From assembly GCA_027045875.1 (NCBI GenBank), contig JALUAG010000053.1:1-52707 (forward strand): a stretch of 52,707 bases of DNA. The letters are read 5' to 3'. This document shows positions 1 through 8,255 of this stretch, piece after piece. A program made the position numbers and the translations under genes. Origin of the DNA: Alphaproteobacteria bacterium (GTDB lineage Bacteria > Pseudomonadota > Alphaproteobacteria > Geminicoccales > Geminicoccaceae). Numbering within the stretch: the stretch's first letter is position 1; every line of letters begins with the position of its first letter. Under the pieces are notes generated by a model. That model saw only the letters and a list, made by a program, of their open reading frames with translations. It did no database searches and had not been told where the DNA came from.

Positions 1-1
1 C

Positions 2-70
2 GGCGCCCTGCGCGCCGCGGGTGTCGAGCTGGTGGTGGCGGAACCCTGCGAGATCGAGGAGAGGGCCTGA
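2..70 (+). CDS. C-terminal tail of a possible DeoR-family regulator (partial)
   Basis: Only the last 22 codons are inside the window, ending at the TGA at 68-70, which overlaps the ATG of the next gene by one base (TGATG). The visible tail contains RAAGVELVVA, which resembles the last beta strand of DeoR-type sugar-sensing regulators. That reading rests on a very short stretch and on the neighbouring sugar-kinase and ABC genes, so it is an inference. The overlap shows that whatever it encodes is co-transcribed with the BtpA-family gene. Confidence 0.45.
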   Translation, partial: GALRAAGVELVVAEPCEIEERA

Positions 71-870
71 TGCTGTTCGACTTCTTCGGCGGCAAGTCCA
101 AGGTGGTGATCGGCATGGTCCACATCGGTGCCCTGCCGGGTTCGCCCCTCTACGACGCCGAGGGTGGCATGGATCGGCTCCTCGAAGGCGTGCTCACGGA
201 TCTCGAGCGGCTGCAGCAGGGCGGCGTCGATGCGGTGATGTTCGGCAACGAGAACGACCGCCCCTACACCCTCGAGGCGCCGCCCGAGGCGCTCGCCGCG
301 ATGACCGCCATCGTGACCGCCGCGAAGCCCCATCTGCGCGTCCCCTTCGGCGTCGACTATCTGTGGGATCCCGAGGCCAGCGTCGCCATCGCCTGCGCCA
401 CGGGCGCCCGTTTCGCCCGCGAAGTGTTCACCGGCGTCTACGCCTCCGACATGGGGCTGTGGCAGCCCGATGCCGCCGCCGCCCTGCGGCTGCGCCGCCG
501 CCTCGGCCGGCCCGATCTCAAGCTGCTGTTCAACGTCAACGCCGAGTTCGCGGCCTCCCTCGATACCCGCCCCATCGCCCTGCGCGCCCGCAGCGCCGTC
601 TTCTCCTCCCTGGCCGATGCCGTGCTGGTCTCCGGACCTCTGACGGGGCAGCCGGCCGAGACCTCGGAACTCGCGGCGGTGCGGGAGGCGCTGCCCGAGG
701 TGCCGCTGTTCGCCAATACCGGCGTCGACATCGACAACGTGCGGGAGGTCCTGGCGATCGCCGACGGCTGCATCGTCGGCACCCATTTCAAGGTCGACGG
801 CGACACCTGGAACCCGGTCGACGGCGAGCGGGTGGCCCGGTTCATGGAGGTGGTCGAAAGGCTGCGCTGA
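70..870 (+). CDS. BtpA/SgcQ-family TIM-barrel protein
   Basis: 266 residues covering a full-length BtpA/SgcQ-family (PF03437) protein. Visible family marks are the N-terminal GMVHIGALPGSP segment, VMFGNENDRPY near residue 57, PFGVDYLWDP near 95, VLVSGPLTG near 191 and the C-terminal ANTGVDIDNV and GTHFKVDGDTWNPVD stretches. The fold is a predicted TIM barrel. The family name comes from a protein linked to photosystem I biogenesis, but the bacterial SgcQ branch sits in sugar operons, and a catabolic enzyme role is more likely here because a kinase follows at 874. The gene starts inside the stop of the upstream gene and leaves 3 bp before the kinase. The exact reaction is unknown. Confidence 0.85.
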   Translation: MLFDFFGGKSKVVIGMVHIGALPGSPLYDAEGGMDRLLEGVLTDLERLQQGGVDAVMFGNENDRPYTLEAPPEALAAMTAIVTAAKPHLRVPFGVDYLWDPEASVAIACATGARFAREVFTGVYASDMGLWQPDAAAALRLRRRLGRPDLKLLFNVNAEFAASLDTRPIALRARSAVFSSLADAVLVSGPLTGQPAETSELAAVREALPEVPLFANTGVDIDNVREVLAIADGCIVGTHFKVDGDTWNPVDGERVARFMEVVERLR

Positions 871-873
871 GCC

Positions 874-2370
874 ATGGCGCTTCTCCTCGGCATCGACATC
901 GGCACCACCTCGACGGTCGGCATCCTGGTCGATTCCGAGACCGGGCGCACCCTCGCCACCGCCGACCGACCGGCCGAGCTTTCGAGCCCGAGACCGGGAT
1001 GGGCGGAGGAGGATCCCCGCCAGTGGTGGGACAATCTCCGTCATCTGCTGCCGGAGCTCCTGCGCCGGGCCGGTGTCACCGGCGCCGAGGTGGCCGCCGT
1101 CGGCGTGGCCGGCATGGTGCCGACCCTGATCCTGCTCGACGAGCGGGGCGAGGTGCTGCGGCCCTCGATCCAACAGAACGACGCCCGGGCGGTGGCCGAG
1201 ATCGAGGAGTTCCGGCGCCGCTTTCCCGAGGAGGAGGTGCTGGCCCGCACCGGCAGTGCCGTCACCCAGCAGAGCATCGGCCCCAAGCTCCTCTGGCTGC
1301 GCCGCCACGAACCCGAGGTGATGGCCCGCGCCCGGCGGGTGATGGGCTCCTACGACTTTGTCGTCCACCGGCTGACGGGCGTCTTTTCGGCCGAGCGCAA
1401 CTGGGCCCTCGAAAGCGGGCTGTTCGATTTCCGTCACGAGCGCTGGATCCCCGAGATCCTCGACTTCGCCGGTATCGACGAGGACCGTCTCGGGACGGTG
1501 CGCTGGCCGCGCGAGGTGGTGGGCGAGGTGACATCGCGGGCCGCCCGCGAGACCGGACTGCGGGCGGGCACGCCGGTGGTGGCCGGCAGCGCCGATCACG
1601 TCGCCTCCACCTTCTCCGCCGGGGTGGTGGAGGAGGGCGACCTGCTGGTCAAGCTGGGCGGTGCCGGCGACATTCTCTTCTGCACCGATCGACCGGTCGT
1701 CGATCGGCGGCTCTTCCTCGACTACCATCTCGTGGAGGGGCGCTGGCTCCCGAACGGCTGCATGGCGGCGAGCGGCAGCCTCATCAAATGGTTCGTGCGC
1801 GAGTTCGGCTGCGGCGCCGGCTATGCCGAGCTCGACCGCGAGGCGGCGGCGGTGCCGCCTGGCGCCGAGGGGCTCGTGCTGCTGCCCTACTTCCTCGGCG
1901 AGAAGACACCGGTCAACGACCCGCAGGCGCGAGGGCTGTTCTTCGGTCTCACCCTGAGCCACCGCCGCGGCCATCTGTACCGTGCCCTGCTCGAGGGGAT
2001 CGGCTTCGGCTTTCTCCATCATCTGGCGGTGCTCGAGGAGAAGGGGCTCGCCGTGCGGCGGGTGCGGGTGACCAACGGCGGCGCCCGCTCGGATCTGTGG
2101 AAGCGCATCACCGCCGACGTGCTGGGCCTCACCCTCGAGCCTCTGGCCGCCCATCCGGGCTCCTGCCTCGGCGCCGCCTTCGTCGCCGGCATGGGGATAG
2201 GCGCCTTCGCCGACTGGAGCGAGATCGACCGCTTCCTCGCCTTCGGCGAGCCGGTGATGCCCGATGCGCGCGCCCACGAGCGCTATCGCGAGCGTTTCCG
2301 CATCTACCGCACGCTCTATGAGCGCAACGCCGATCTCATGCACGCCCTCGCCGGGGAGGAAGGCGCATGA
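874..2370 (+). CDS. FGGY-family carbohydrate kinase
   Basis: 498 residues, a normal length for FGGY kinases (xylulokinase, glycerol kinase and relatives). The N-terminal ATPase-fold phosphate-binding segment GIDIGTTSTVGILVD lies at residues 6-20, WAEEDPRQWW at about 46-55, the second-domain GSADHVASTFSAG near 238, and the C-terminal FGGY signature with TNGGARSDLWKRI near 400. It should phosphorylate a sugar or polyol with ATP in the cytoplasm. The substrate cannot be read from the sequence, and the family is too broad to call it XylB or GlpK. Its stop overlaps the ATG of the ABC ATPase by 4 bp, coupling it to the importer. Confidence 0.9.
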   Translation: MALLLGIDIGTTSTVGILVDSETGRTLATADRPAELSSPRPGWAEEDPRQWWDNLRHLLPELLRRAGVTGAEVAAVGVAGMVPTLILLDERGEVLRPSIQQNDARAVAEIEEFRRRFPEEEVLARTGSAVTQQSIGPKLLWLRRHEPEVMARARRVMGSYDFVVHRLTGVFSAERNWALESGLFDFRHERWIPEILDFAGIDEDRLGTVRWPREVVGEVTSRAARETGLRAGTPVVAGSADHVASTFSAGVVEEGDLLVKLGGAGDILFCTDRPVVDRRLFLDYHLVEGRWLPNGCMAASGSLIKWFVREFGCGAGYAELDREAAAVPPGAEGLVLLPYFLGEKTPVNDPQARGLFFGLTLSHRRGHLYRALLEGIGFGFLHHLAVLEEKGLAVRRVRVTNGGARSDLWKRITADVLGLTLEPLAAHPGSCLGAAFVAGMGIGAFADWSEIDRFLAFGEPVMPDARAHERYRERFRIYRTLYERNADLMHALAGEEGA

Positions 2371-3542
2371 CGGCGGCCCCCGTCCTCGCCATCGAGGGGT
2401 TGGAAAAGCGCTTCGGCGCGGTGCTGGCCGTGGCCGGCGTCGATCTCGCGGTGGCGGAGGGGGAGTTCGTCTCCCTGCTCGGCCCGTCGGGCTGTGGCAA
2501 GACCACCATCCTCCGCTGCATCGCCGGTTTCGAGCAACCCGACCGCGGGCACGTGCGGCTCGCGGGTGCGGTGGTGGACCGGCTGCCGCCGGAGCGGCGC
2601 GACATCGGCATGGTGTTCCAGTCCTACGCGCTGTTTCCGAACATGACGGTGGCCGGCAACATCGCCTTTCCCATGATGCTGCGGGGGATGCCGCCGGCCG
2701 AGCGCGCGCGGCGGGTCGAGGCGCTGCTCGAGGTGGTCCAGCTCCCGGGCTACGGCGAGCGCCGCATCTCGGAACTCTCCGGCGGCCAGCGGCAGCGGGT
2801 GGCGCTCGCGCGGGCGCTCGCCAAGGAGCCCCGCCTGCTGCTGCTCGACGAGCCCCTCTCCGCCCTCGACGCCAAGATCCGCGAGGAGCTGCGGGTGGAG
2901 ATCCGCCACATCCAGAAGGAGCTCGGCATCACCGCCCTCTACGTGACCCACGACCAGGAGGAGGCGCTCGCCATCTCCGACCGGGTGGTGGTCATGAACG
3001 CGGGCCGGATCGAACAGGTCGGCTCCCCGATCGAGATCTACCGCCGGCCCGCGACCCTGTTCGTGGCCGGTTTCGTGGGCACCATGAACTTCTTCGAGGG
3101 GCTGGTCCTCGAGGGACGCTTCCGCTGGCGGGAACACCCCCTCGTCCACCACGGCGCGGCGGCCTTCCGCGACGGCGACGCGGCGGTGCTGTGCCTGCGC
3201 CCGGAGGAGATGCGGGCGGCGCCGGCGGGCGAGGATCTCGATCTCGCGAACCGCCTCGAAGGAGTGGCGGGTCCCACCACCTTCCTCGGCTCCGTCGCCC
3301 GGCTGCGCGTGCTTCTCGCCGGCGATCGGCCGGTCGACATCGACATGCCGGCCACCGAGGTGGGGCGGTTTCCGATGGGCGAGGCGGTCACCATCGGCTT
3401 TTCCGCCGAGGCCGGGCTGCTGCTGCCGGCCGGGCGGGAGGATGCCGGCGGAGGCGCGGTCGCGCGGCTCGCGCCGGCGCATTCGGGGGAGGCGACATCG
3501 GGTCGCGGAACGACCGAAGAAGCAAGGAGGGAAGCGTCATGA
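2367..3542 (+). CDS. ABC importer ATP-binding protein (PotA/UgpC-like)
   Basis: 391 residues. Walker A GPSGCGKTT is at residues 39-47, the Q-loop in VFQSYALFPNM follows, then signature LSGGQRQRVALARAL, Walker B LLLLDEPLSALD and the switch histidine in YVTHDQEEAL. A C-terminal TOBE-type region (about residues 250-360, containing LCLRPEEM) is typical of importers of polyamines, iron, thiamine or sugars. The last 30 or so residues are a low-complexity tail. It forms the motor for the permeases at 4606 and 5519. The start ATGA overlaps the kinase stop, and the stop overlaps the start of the binding protein (TCATGA), so the operon is translationally coupled. Confidence 0.93.
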   Translation: MTAAPVLAIEGLEKRFGAVLAVAGVDLAVAEGEFVSLLGPSGCGKTTILRCIAGFEQPDRGHVRLAGAVVDRLPPERRDIGMVFQSYALFPNMTVAGNIAFPMMLRGMPPAERARRVEALLEVVQLPGYGERRISELSGGQRQRVALARALAKEPRLLLLDEPLSALDAKIREELRVEIRHIQKELGITALYVTHDQEEALAISDRVVVMNAGRIEQVGSPIEIYRRPATLFVAGFVGTMNFFEGLVLEGRFRWREHPLVHHGAAAFRDGDAAVLCLRPEEMRAAPAGEDLDLANRLEGVAGPTTFLGSVARLRVLLAGDRPVDIDMPATEVGRFPMGEAVTIGFSAEAGLLLPAGREDAGGGAVARLAPAHSGEATSGRGTTEEARREAS

Positions 3543-4609
3543 ACGGTCGGACAACCTGGATCGCGACGATCGCCGTGGTGGCGCTCGCGGGCGCGGCTCC
3601 GGCCACCGCCGGCGAGGTGGACCTCGAGGCGCTCGCCGAGAAGGCGCGGGCCGAGGGCGGGGTCATCAACACCTACGGCATGCCGGAGACCTGGGCCAAC
3701 TACGGCGGCATCTACGCCCGCTTCGAGGAGAAGTACGGCATCCGCCAGCAGGACATCGACATGGGTTCCTCGGTGGTGCTGGCCCGCATGCGGGAGGAGA
3801 ACGCCTCCAAGAACGACGTCGCCGATCTCAAGCCCGCCTTCGCCTCGATCCTGGCGAGCGAAGGCCTCACCTTTCCCTACGAGGTGAGCTGCTGGGCCGA
3901 TCTGCCCGAAGGCCAGAAGGGCGTCGGCAAGGACGGGTCCGCCTGGTACGCCGCCTACAAGGGGACGCTGGGGTGGATCGTCAACACCCGCATGGTGGAG
4001 AAGGTGCCGCGCAGCTGGAAGGATCTCGCCGATCCCGCCCTCAAGGGCATGGTGAGCTATCTCGACCCGCGGGCCACGGGTACCGGCGAGGCCACCGTCA
4101 AGGCGGTCGCCTACGCCATGTCGGGAGACGCTTACGACGTCGAGGCGGGTGCCGCCTTCCTCGGGAAGCTGCACGAGATGGGCGTCATCGCCTCGGTCGA
4201 TCCCAAGGTCGACGTCTCCAAGTTCCAGCGGGGCGAGGTCGCGATCCTCATCAACTTCGACTACAATCTGCTGAAGTGGAAGGAGGACCTCGGGATTCCG
4301 GCGGAGGTCGTGATCCCCGAGGACGGCACCATCGCCTCCGGCGGCGGCGTGGTGGGTGCCCGCAACGCGCCCCATCCGGAGACCGTCAAGCTGTTCCTCG
4401 AGTATCTGCTCTGCGGTGAGGGACAGCAGCTCTACGCCCAGGGGTTCGTCTCGCCGATGAACCCGACGGTCGAGCTGCCGGCCGAGGTGGCGGCCAAGTT
4501 CCCGCCCAAGGAGGCCTACAAGAACGTCCGCTTCGTCGATTACGCCAAGGACGCGGAGATCTCGGACGCCCTCAAGGCGGCCTGGGCGCAGGCGGTCGGC
4601 GCCCAGTGA
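3539..4609 (+). CDS. ABC importer periplasmic solute-binding protein
   Basis: 356 residues beginning at the ATG preceded by AAGGAGG about 6 bases upstream. Residues 1-24 form a Sec signal peptide (MNGRTTWIATIAVVALAGAA, with a likely cleavage after ATA). The mature protein looks like a family-1/PotD-FbpA type periplasmic binding protein: INTYGMPETWANYGGIYARF near the N-terminus, GTLGWIVNTRMV in the hinge region and LFLEYLLCGEGQQLYAQGF near the C-terminus. The ligand is not identifiable. The BtpA protein and FGGY kinase in the same operon suggest a sugar or polyol, although this binding-protein family more often carries polyamines, iron or phosphonate-type ligands. Confidence 0.88.
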   Translation: MNGRTTWIATIAVVALAGAAPATAGEVDLEALAEKARAEGGVINTYGMPETWANYGGIYARFEEKYGIRQQDIDMGSSVVLARMREENASKNDVADLKPAFASILASEGLTFPYEVSCWADLPEGQKGVGKDGSAWYAAYKGTLGWIVNTRMVEKVPRSWKDLADPALKGMVSYLDPRATGTGEATVKAVAYAMSGDAYDVEAGAAFLGKLHEMGVIASVDPKVDVSKFQRGEVAILINFDYNLLKWKEDLGIPAEVVIPEDGTIASGGGVVGARNAPHPETVKLFLEYLLCGEGQQLYAQGFVSPMNPTVELPAEVAAKFPPKEAYKNVRFVDYAKDAEISDALKAAWAQAVGAQ

Positions 4610-5514
4610 GCGACGGCCGTTCCGGGGGCGGCGCCGACGCCGCCCCCCTTCCTGCCGCCGCCCGCCGCCGGTTCGGGCCCATGCGGCCGGAGCTCTTCCT
4701 GCTGGCGCCGCTGCTGCTGTTCGTCCTCGCCTTCGAGATCTACCCGATCCTCGTCATGGCCTGGCGTTCCTTCTTCGACCGGGCCGGCGACGTCACGCTC
4801 GCCAACTATCTGCGCATCCTCGAGGATCCGGTCTACCGAACGGCGGTCCGCAACTCGCTCCTGTTCGCCACCGCCGGCGCCATGGTGGGGGCCGTCGGCG
4901 GCACCTTCGTGGGATATCTGGCGCCCCGCCTGCCGCCCCGCATCCATCGCTTCCTGCTGTCCCTCTATTCGCTGCCGCTCACCCTCTCCGGCCTCGTGGT
5001 GGCCTTCGCCTTCATCGTCCTCCTCGGCCGCAACGGGGTGCTCAATCTGATCGTCCAGCAGGTCTTCGGCCTGCCGCGGGACGTCTACTTCGACATCTAT
5101 TCCTGGTACGGCATCGTTCTCGTCTACGCCTTCTTCCAGATCCCCCTCATGACCCTGACCATGGCGGCGGTGTTCGAGAACCTCGACCGCTCGCTGATCG
5201 AGGCGGCGCGCAATCTGGGCGCGCGCCCCTGGCAGGTGTGGCGCTACGTGGTCGTCCCGGTGCTGGCGCCCGGCTTTCTCGCCGGGCTGTCGATCCAGTT
5301 CGCGGGGCTGCTCGGGGCCTTCGGCACCGTGCTGGCGCTGGTCGGCGGCGCCAAGAACCTGCTCGCCATCCAGATCTACTACCACACCTCGGAATCCACC
5401 TACGACCTGCCCCAGGCGGCGGCGCTGTCGATCACCCTGATCGCCATCATCGCCGGCGTGCTGGTGCTGCTCAACCGGCTCGAACGGTGGGCGCGACGCA
5501 GCGGCGGAGGCTGA
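4606..5514 (+). CDS. ABC importer permease 1 (PotB-like)
   Basis: 302 residues, GTG start overlapping the binding-protein stop by 4 bp (GTGA). A later in-frame ATG at 4681 (MRPELFLLAP) is an alternative start. About six hydrophobic segments are visible, beginning with LFLLAPLLLFVLAFEIYPIL. The cytoplasmic coupling (EAA) loop, EAARNLGARPWQVWRYVVVP, sits near residue 205 and fits the binding-protein-dependent transport family. It is an inner-membrane subunit pairing with the permease at 5519. Confidence 0.9.
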   Translation: MSDGRSGGGADAAPLPAAARRRFGPMRPELFLLAPLLLFVLAFEIYPILVMAWRSFFDRAGDVTLANYLRILEDPVYRTAVRNSLLFATAGAMVGAVGGTFVGYLAPRLPPRIHRFLLSLYSLPLTLSGLVVAFAFIVLLGRNGVLNLIVQQVFGLPRDVYFDIYSWYGIVLVYAFFQIPLMTLTMAAVFENLDRSLIEAARNLGARPWQVWRYVVVPVLAPGFLAGLSIQFAGLLGAFGTVLALVGGAKNLLAIQIYYHTSESTYDLPQAAALSITLIAIIAGVLVLLNRLERWARRSGGG

Positions 5515-5518
5515 GCCC

Positions 5519-6313
5519 GTGCATCGCCTGAGCGCCTTCCAGGTCCTGCTCCTGATCCTGCTCGTCGCCTTCGTGGTGGTGCCGATCGCGATGCCGGTGA
5601 TCTTCTCCTTCAGCCTCTTCTGGCAGGACATCCTGCCCGAGGGCTTCACCCTGCGCTGGTACCAGAAGATCCTGGCCAAGCCGGCCACCTCCCGCTCCCT
5701 CGGCGTGTCGCTGATCGTCGCCACCAGCGCCGTGCTGCTGAACCTGCTGATCGCGGTGCCGGCCGGCTACGCCATCTCGCGCCTGCACGGCCGCTTCCGG
5801 CGGTTCATGACCACCGTCGCGCGGGTGCTGCCGCTGGTACTGCCGCCGGTGATCGTCGGCACCGCCCTGCTGCTGGCCTTCTCGAAACCCCCCTTCGCCT
5901 TCTCGGGGACCATCTGGATGGTGATCGTGGCGCACACGCTGCTCGGCTTTCCCTTCATGATCCGCAACACGCTCGCGAGCTTCGACACCATCGACGTGGA
6001 CACCCTCTCCGAGGCGGCGGCGAGCCTCGGCGCCAATCTCTGGCAGCGCCTTCGCTACGTCATCGTGCCCAACGTGCTGCCGGGCGTGCTGGCGGGGGCG
6101 CTTTTGGTGTTCGCGATCTCCATCGGCGAGTTCGAGGTCACGAGCATGGTGGCCGGCTTCGAGGCCCAGACCCTGCCCCTTCAGCTCTTCCAGCAGATCC
6201 GCAACGACATGCGTATCGCGAGCGCGATCTCGGCCTTCCTGGTCTACGTGTCCCTCGTCTGCTTCCTGGGCATGACCTGGCTCGGCGGATATCTGCGCGA
6301 GCGCCGGGCATGA
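5519..6313 (+). CDS. ABC importer permease 2 (PotC-like)
   Basis: 264 residues with a GTG start 4 bp after the stop of permease 1. It has about six membrane segments and the coupling loop EAAASLGANLWQRLRYVIVP near residue 170, the hallmark of binding-protein-dependent transport permeases of the PotC type. The sequence around PFMIRNTLASF before this loop is also characteristic. Its stop overlaps the ATG of the phosphatase gene (GCATGA), so the phosphatase belongs to the same operon. Confidence 0.9.
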   Translation: MHRLSAFQVLLLILLVAFVVVPIAMPVIFSFSLFWQDILPEGFTLRWYQKILAKPATSRSLGVSLIVATSAVLLNLLIAVPAGYAISRLHGRFRRFMTTVARVLPLVLPPVIVGTALLLAFSKPPFAFSGTIWMVIVAHTLLGFPFMIRNTLASFDTIDVDTLSEAAASLGANLWQRLRYVIVPNVLPGVLAGALLVFAISIGEFEVTSMVAGFEAQTLPLQLFQQIRNDMRIASAISAFLVYVSLVCFLGMTWLGGYLRERRA

Positions 6314-7080
6314 GGCGCGAGCTCGAGGTGGCGGTGGCGGCGGCGCGCGAGGCGGGAGCGTTGCTCGCCGCCGGTTTCGGCGGCGCCCGCCGGGTCACCT
6401 ACAAGCGGGCCGCCGATCCGGTGACCGAGATGGACCGGCGGGCGGAGCGCCTGCTGCGGGAGCGGCTCCGGGCCGCCTTCCCGGATTACGGCTTTCTCGG
6501 CGAGGAGGGGGAGGGCGACCGCGCGGCCGAGGTGCGCTGGATCGTCGATCCCCTGGACGGGACCACCAACTACGCCCACGGCTTTCCCCGCTTCTGCACC
6601 GCCATCGCCCTCGCACGGGCGGGCGAGGTGCTGCTCGGCGTGATCTTCGATCCCCTGCGGCAAGAGCTCTTCACCGCCCGGCGCGGTGGCGGCGCCTTTC
6701 TCGACGGCCGGCCCGTCGCCGTCTCCAATACGGCGGAGCCGTCCCGGGCGCTCCTCGCCTCCGGCTTTCCCTACGACGCCTGGACCAGCGAACGGGACAA
6801 CACCCGCGAATGGCGGGCCGCCGTCAAGACGGCGGAGGCGGTGCGCGCCACCGGGTCCTCGGCGCTCGATCTCGCCTATGTGGCCTGCGGTCGCCTGGAC
6901 GGTTTCTGGGAGTACGGGCTCGAACCCTGGGACATGGCGGCGGGGGCGCTGCTCGTGGTGGAGGCGGGCGGTACCGTCTCGGCCATCGACGGCGGGGCCT
7001 TCGATCCCTTCCGCCCCAGCATCCTCGCCACCAACGGCCGGTTGCAGGATGCCATGCTGTCGCTGTTGCGGCCGCGTTGA
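6310..7080 (+). CDS. Inositol-monophosphatase-family phosphatase
   Basis: 256 residues with the full set of metal-binding motifs of the Mg-dependent, Li-sensitive phosphatase family. These are GEEG near residue 63, DPLDGTTNY near 79-87 and WDMAAGALLVVEAGG near 209-223. The enzyme should remove a phosphate from a sugar or inositol phosphate, or a related small molecule. Membership in an operon with an FGGY kinase is notable: one enzyme adds a phosphate and the other can remove one. It may act at a different step of the same pathway or on a toxic intermediate. It is the last gene of the coupled operon. Confidence 0.9.
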   Translation: MRRELEVAVAAAREAGALLAAGFGGARRVTYKRAADPVTEMDRRAERLLRERLRAAFPDYGFLGEEGEGDRAAEVRWIVDPLDGTTNYAHGFPRFCTAIALARAGEVLLGVIFDPLRQELFTARRGGGAFLDGRPVAVSNTAEPSRALLASGFPYDAWTSERDNTREWRAAVKTAEAVRATGSSALDLAYVACGRLDGFWEYGLEPWDMAAGALLVVEAGGTVSAIDGGAFDPFRPSILATNGRLQDAMLSLLRPR

Positions 7081-7163
7081 CGGTCCGTTGCCGGCCGGCG
7101 GCTTGATGGCGGTGCCGACGGCCGCCATCTGGCCCCGCACAGCCCCGACAGCGAAGGACCGTC

Positions 7164-7839
7164 ATGTCACCCCTGCCGACCCTCTCCGTGAGCCACGGTT
7201 CGCCCACGGTGGCCGTGGATCCCACGCCGGCCCATCGCTTTCCGCGCTCGCTCGGAACGCGCCTCCCGCGGCCGCGGGCGATCCTCCGCGTCTCCGCCCA
7301 CTGGGAGACGGCGCGGCGCGCCGTCACCGCCGCCGCGCGCCCGGAGACGATCCACGATTTCGCGGGCTTTCCCTAAGCCCTCTACGCGCTGCGCTATCCG
7401 GCCCCGGGCGATCCGGCCCTCGCGGAGACGGTGGTGGCGCGGCTCGCCGCCGCCGGCATCGACGCCCGGATCGATCCCGTCCGCGGCCTCGACCACGGCC
7501 GCCCGGGCCCCGCTCCTCCTGATCCTCCCGGAGGCCGATGTCCCGGTGCTCCAGCTCTCGGTCCGGCCGACCGCCGGAACGGACCACCAGCTGGCGCTGG
7601 GGCGGGCGCTCGCGCCGCTGCGCGAGGAGGGGGTGCCGGTCCTCGGCAGCGGGGCGGTCATCCACGATCTGGCCGACGCGCTCGGGCGGCTCCGGGCCGG
7701 CGCCACGGCGACCGGCGATCCGGCCCCCGACCGGGCGGTGGCCTTCACGGCGGGTGGCGGCCGCGGGCGGCGGCTGCACGGCAGCTTCGAGTTCGGCAGC
7801 GTCGGCATGGCGGCCTTCGCGTTTCCCGACCTCGCCTGA
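7164..7839 (+). pseudogene. Broken DODA-type extradiol ring-opening dioxygenase (LigB/YgiD family)
   Basis: The opening SVSHGSP and RVSAHWET segments, then HDFAGFP, match class III extradiol dioxygenases of the 4,5-DOPA/YgiD type. Three lesions are visible. First, a TAA at 7374-7376 interrupts HDFAGFP-ALYALRYPAPG, where the family normally has a glutamate. Second, a one-base insertion near 7500, right after LDHG, shifts the frame; the family sequence resumes one frame over as APLLLILPEADVPVLQLSV. Third, about 50-60 codons are missing between SGAVIHDL and RRLHGSFEFGSVGMAAFAF, removing the usual HPTxEH histidines. The remnant ends at 7839. No intact copy is in the window. Confidence 0.85.
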
Positions 7840-7857
7840 ACCGGGTGGCGAAATCCG

Positions 7858-7884
7858 CTGACCCGGGGGACCGCTCGCGCTAGG
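7858..7884 (+). promoter_or_regulatory. Possible promoter for the ABM-type gene
   Basis: CTGACC at 7858-7863 and GCTAGG at 7879-7884 with a 15-bp spacer (16 if GCTGAC is taken) resemble alphaproteobacterial housekeeping promoters. The -10 lies about 31 bp before the ATG at 7916. Weak match; sequence evidence only. Confidence 0.35.
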
Positions 7885-7915
7885 CTGCGGCCGGAGATCG
7901 GGTGGGAGATCGGCG

Positions 7916-8248
7916 ATGGTCGTGGTGGTGTTCGAGTTCGAGCTCGGCGAGGGAGGGGGCGAACGCTATTTCGCACTCGCCCGCGCCCTGCGCGAGGAGG
8001 TGGAACGGATCGACGGGTTCCTCTCGGTGGAGCGCTTCCGCAGTCTCACCGACGAGCGGCGCTTCGTCTCCGTCTCCTTCTGGCGCGACCTCGAGGCGGT
8101 CGAGCGCTGGCGGCGCCATCTCGAACATCGCCGGGCGCAGGCGGAGGCCATGGAGGGCGATTTCTTCGCCGACTTCCGGATCACCGTCGCCGAGGCGGTG
8201 CGCAGCTACGGCAAGAGCGAGGCCCTGGCCCGCCACCGGGGGGCGTGA
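7916..8248 (+). CDS. ABM-type (antibiotic biosynthesis monooxygenase-like) small protein
   Basis: 110 residues with the dimeric alpha-beta barrel pattern of ABM-domain proteins. A VVVVFEFEL strand opens it, then a helix ending VERIDGFLSVERFRSL, then RFVSVSFWRDLEAVERWRRHLEH, which is the most diagnostic stretch, then a final strand FADFRITVAEAV. Members are cofactor-free monooxygenases, heme-degrading enzymes or proteins with no known reaction, so function stays open. It is preceded by GGGTGGGAG and lies between the dioxygenase pseudogene and a convergent creatininase-family gene, only 7 bp away. Confidence 0.75.
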   Translation: MVVVVFEFELGEGGGERYFALARALREEVERIDGFLSVERFRSLTDERRFVSVSFWRDLEAVERWRRHLEHRRAQAEAMEGDFFADFRITVAEAVRSYGKSEALARHRGA

Positions 8249-8255
8249 TCCGGCT

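Noticed and set aside
21-2321. A 766-codon + strand frame over the BtpA and FGGY genes
   Set aside because: Arginine/glycine/proline-rich translation with no domain; the two real genes in other frames carry intact family motifs.
7374-7376. Possible recoding of the in-frame stop in the dioxygenase gene
   Set aside because: The stop is TAA, which is not used for selenocysteine or pyrrolysine, and the same gene has a frameshift and a deletion, so decay is the better explanation.
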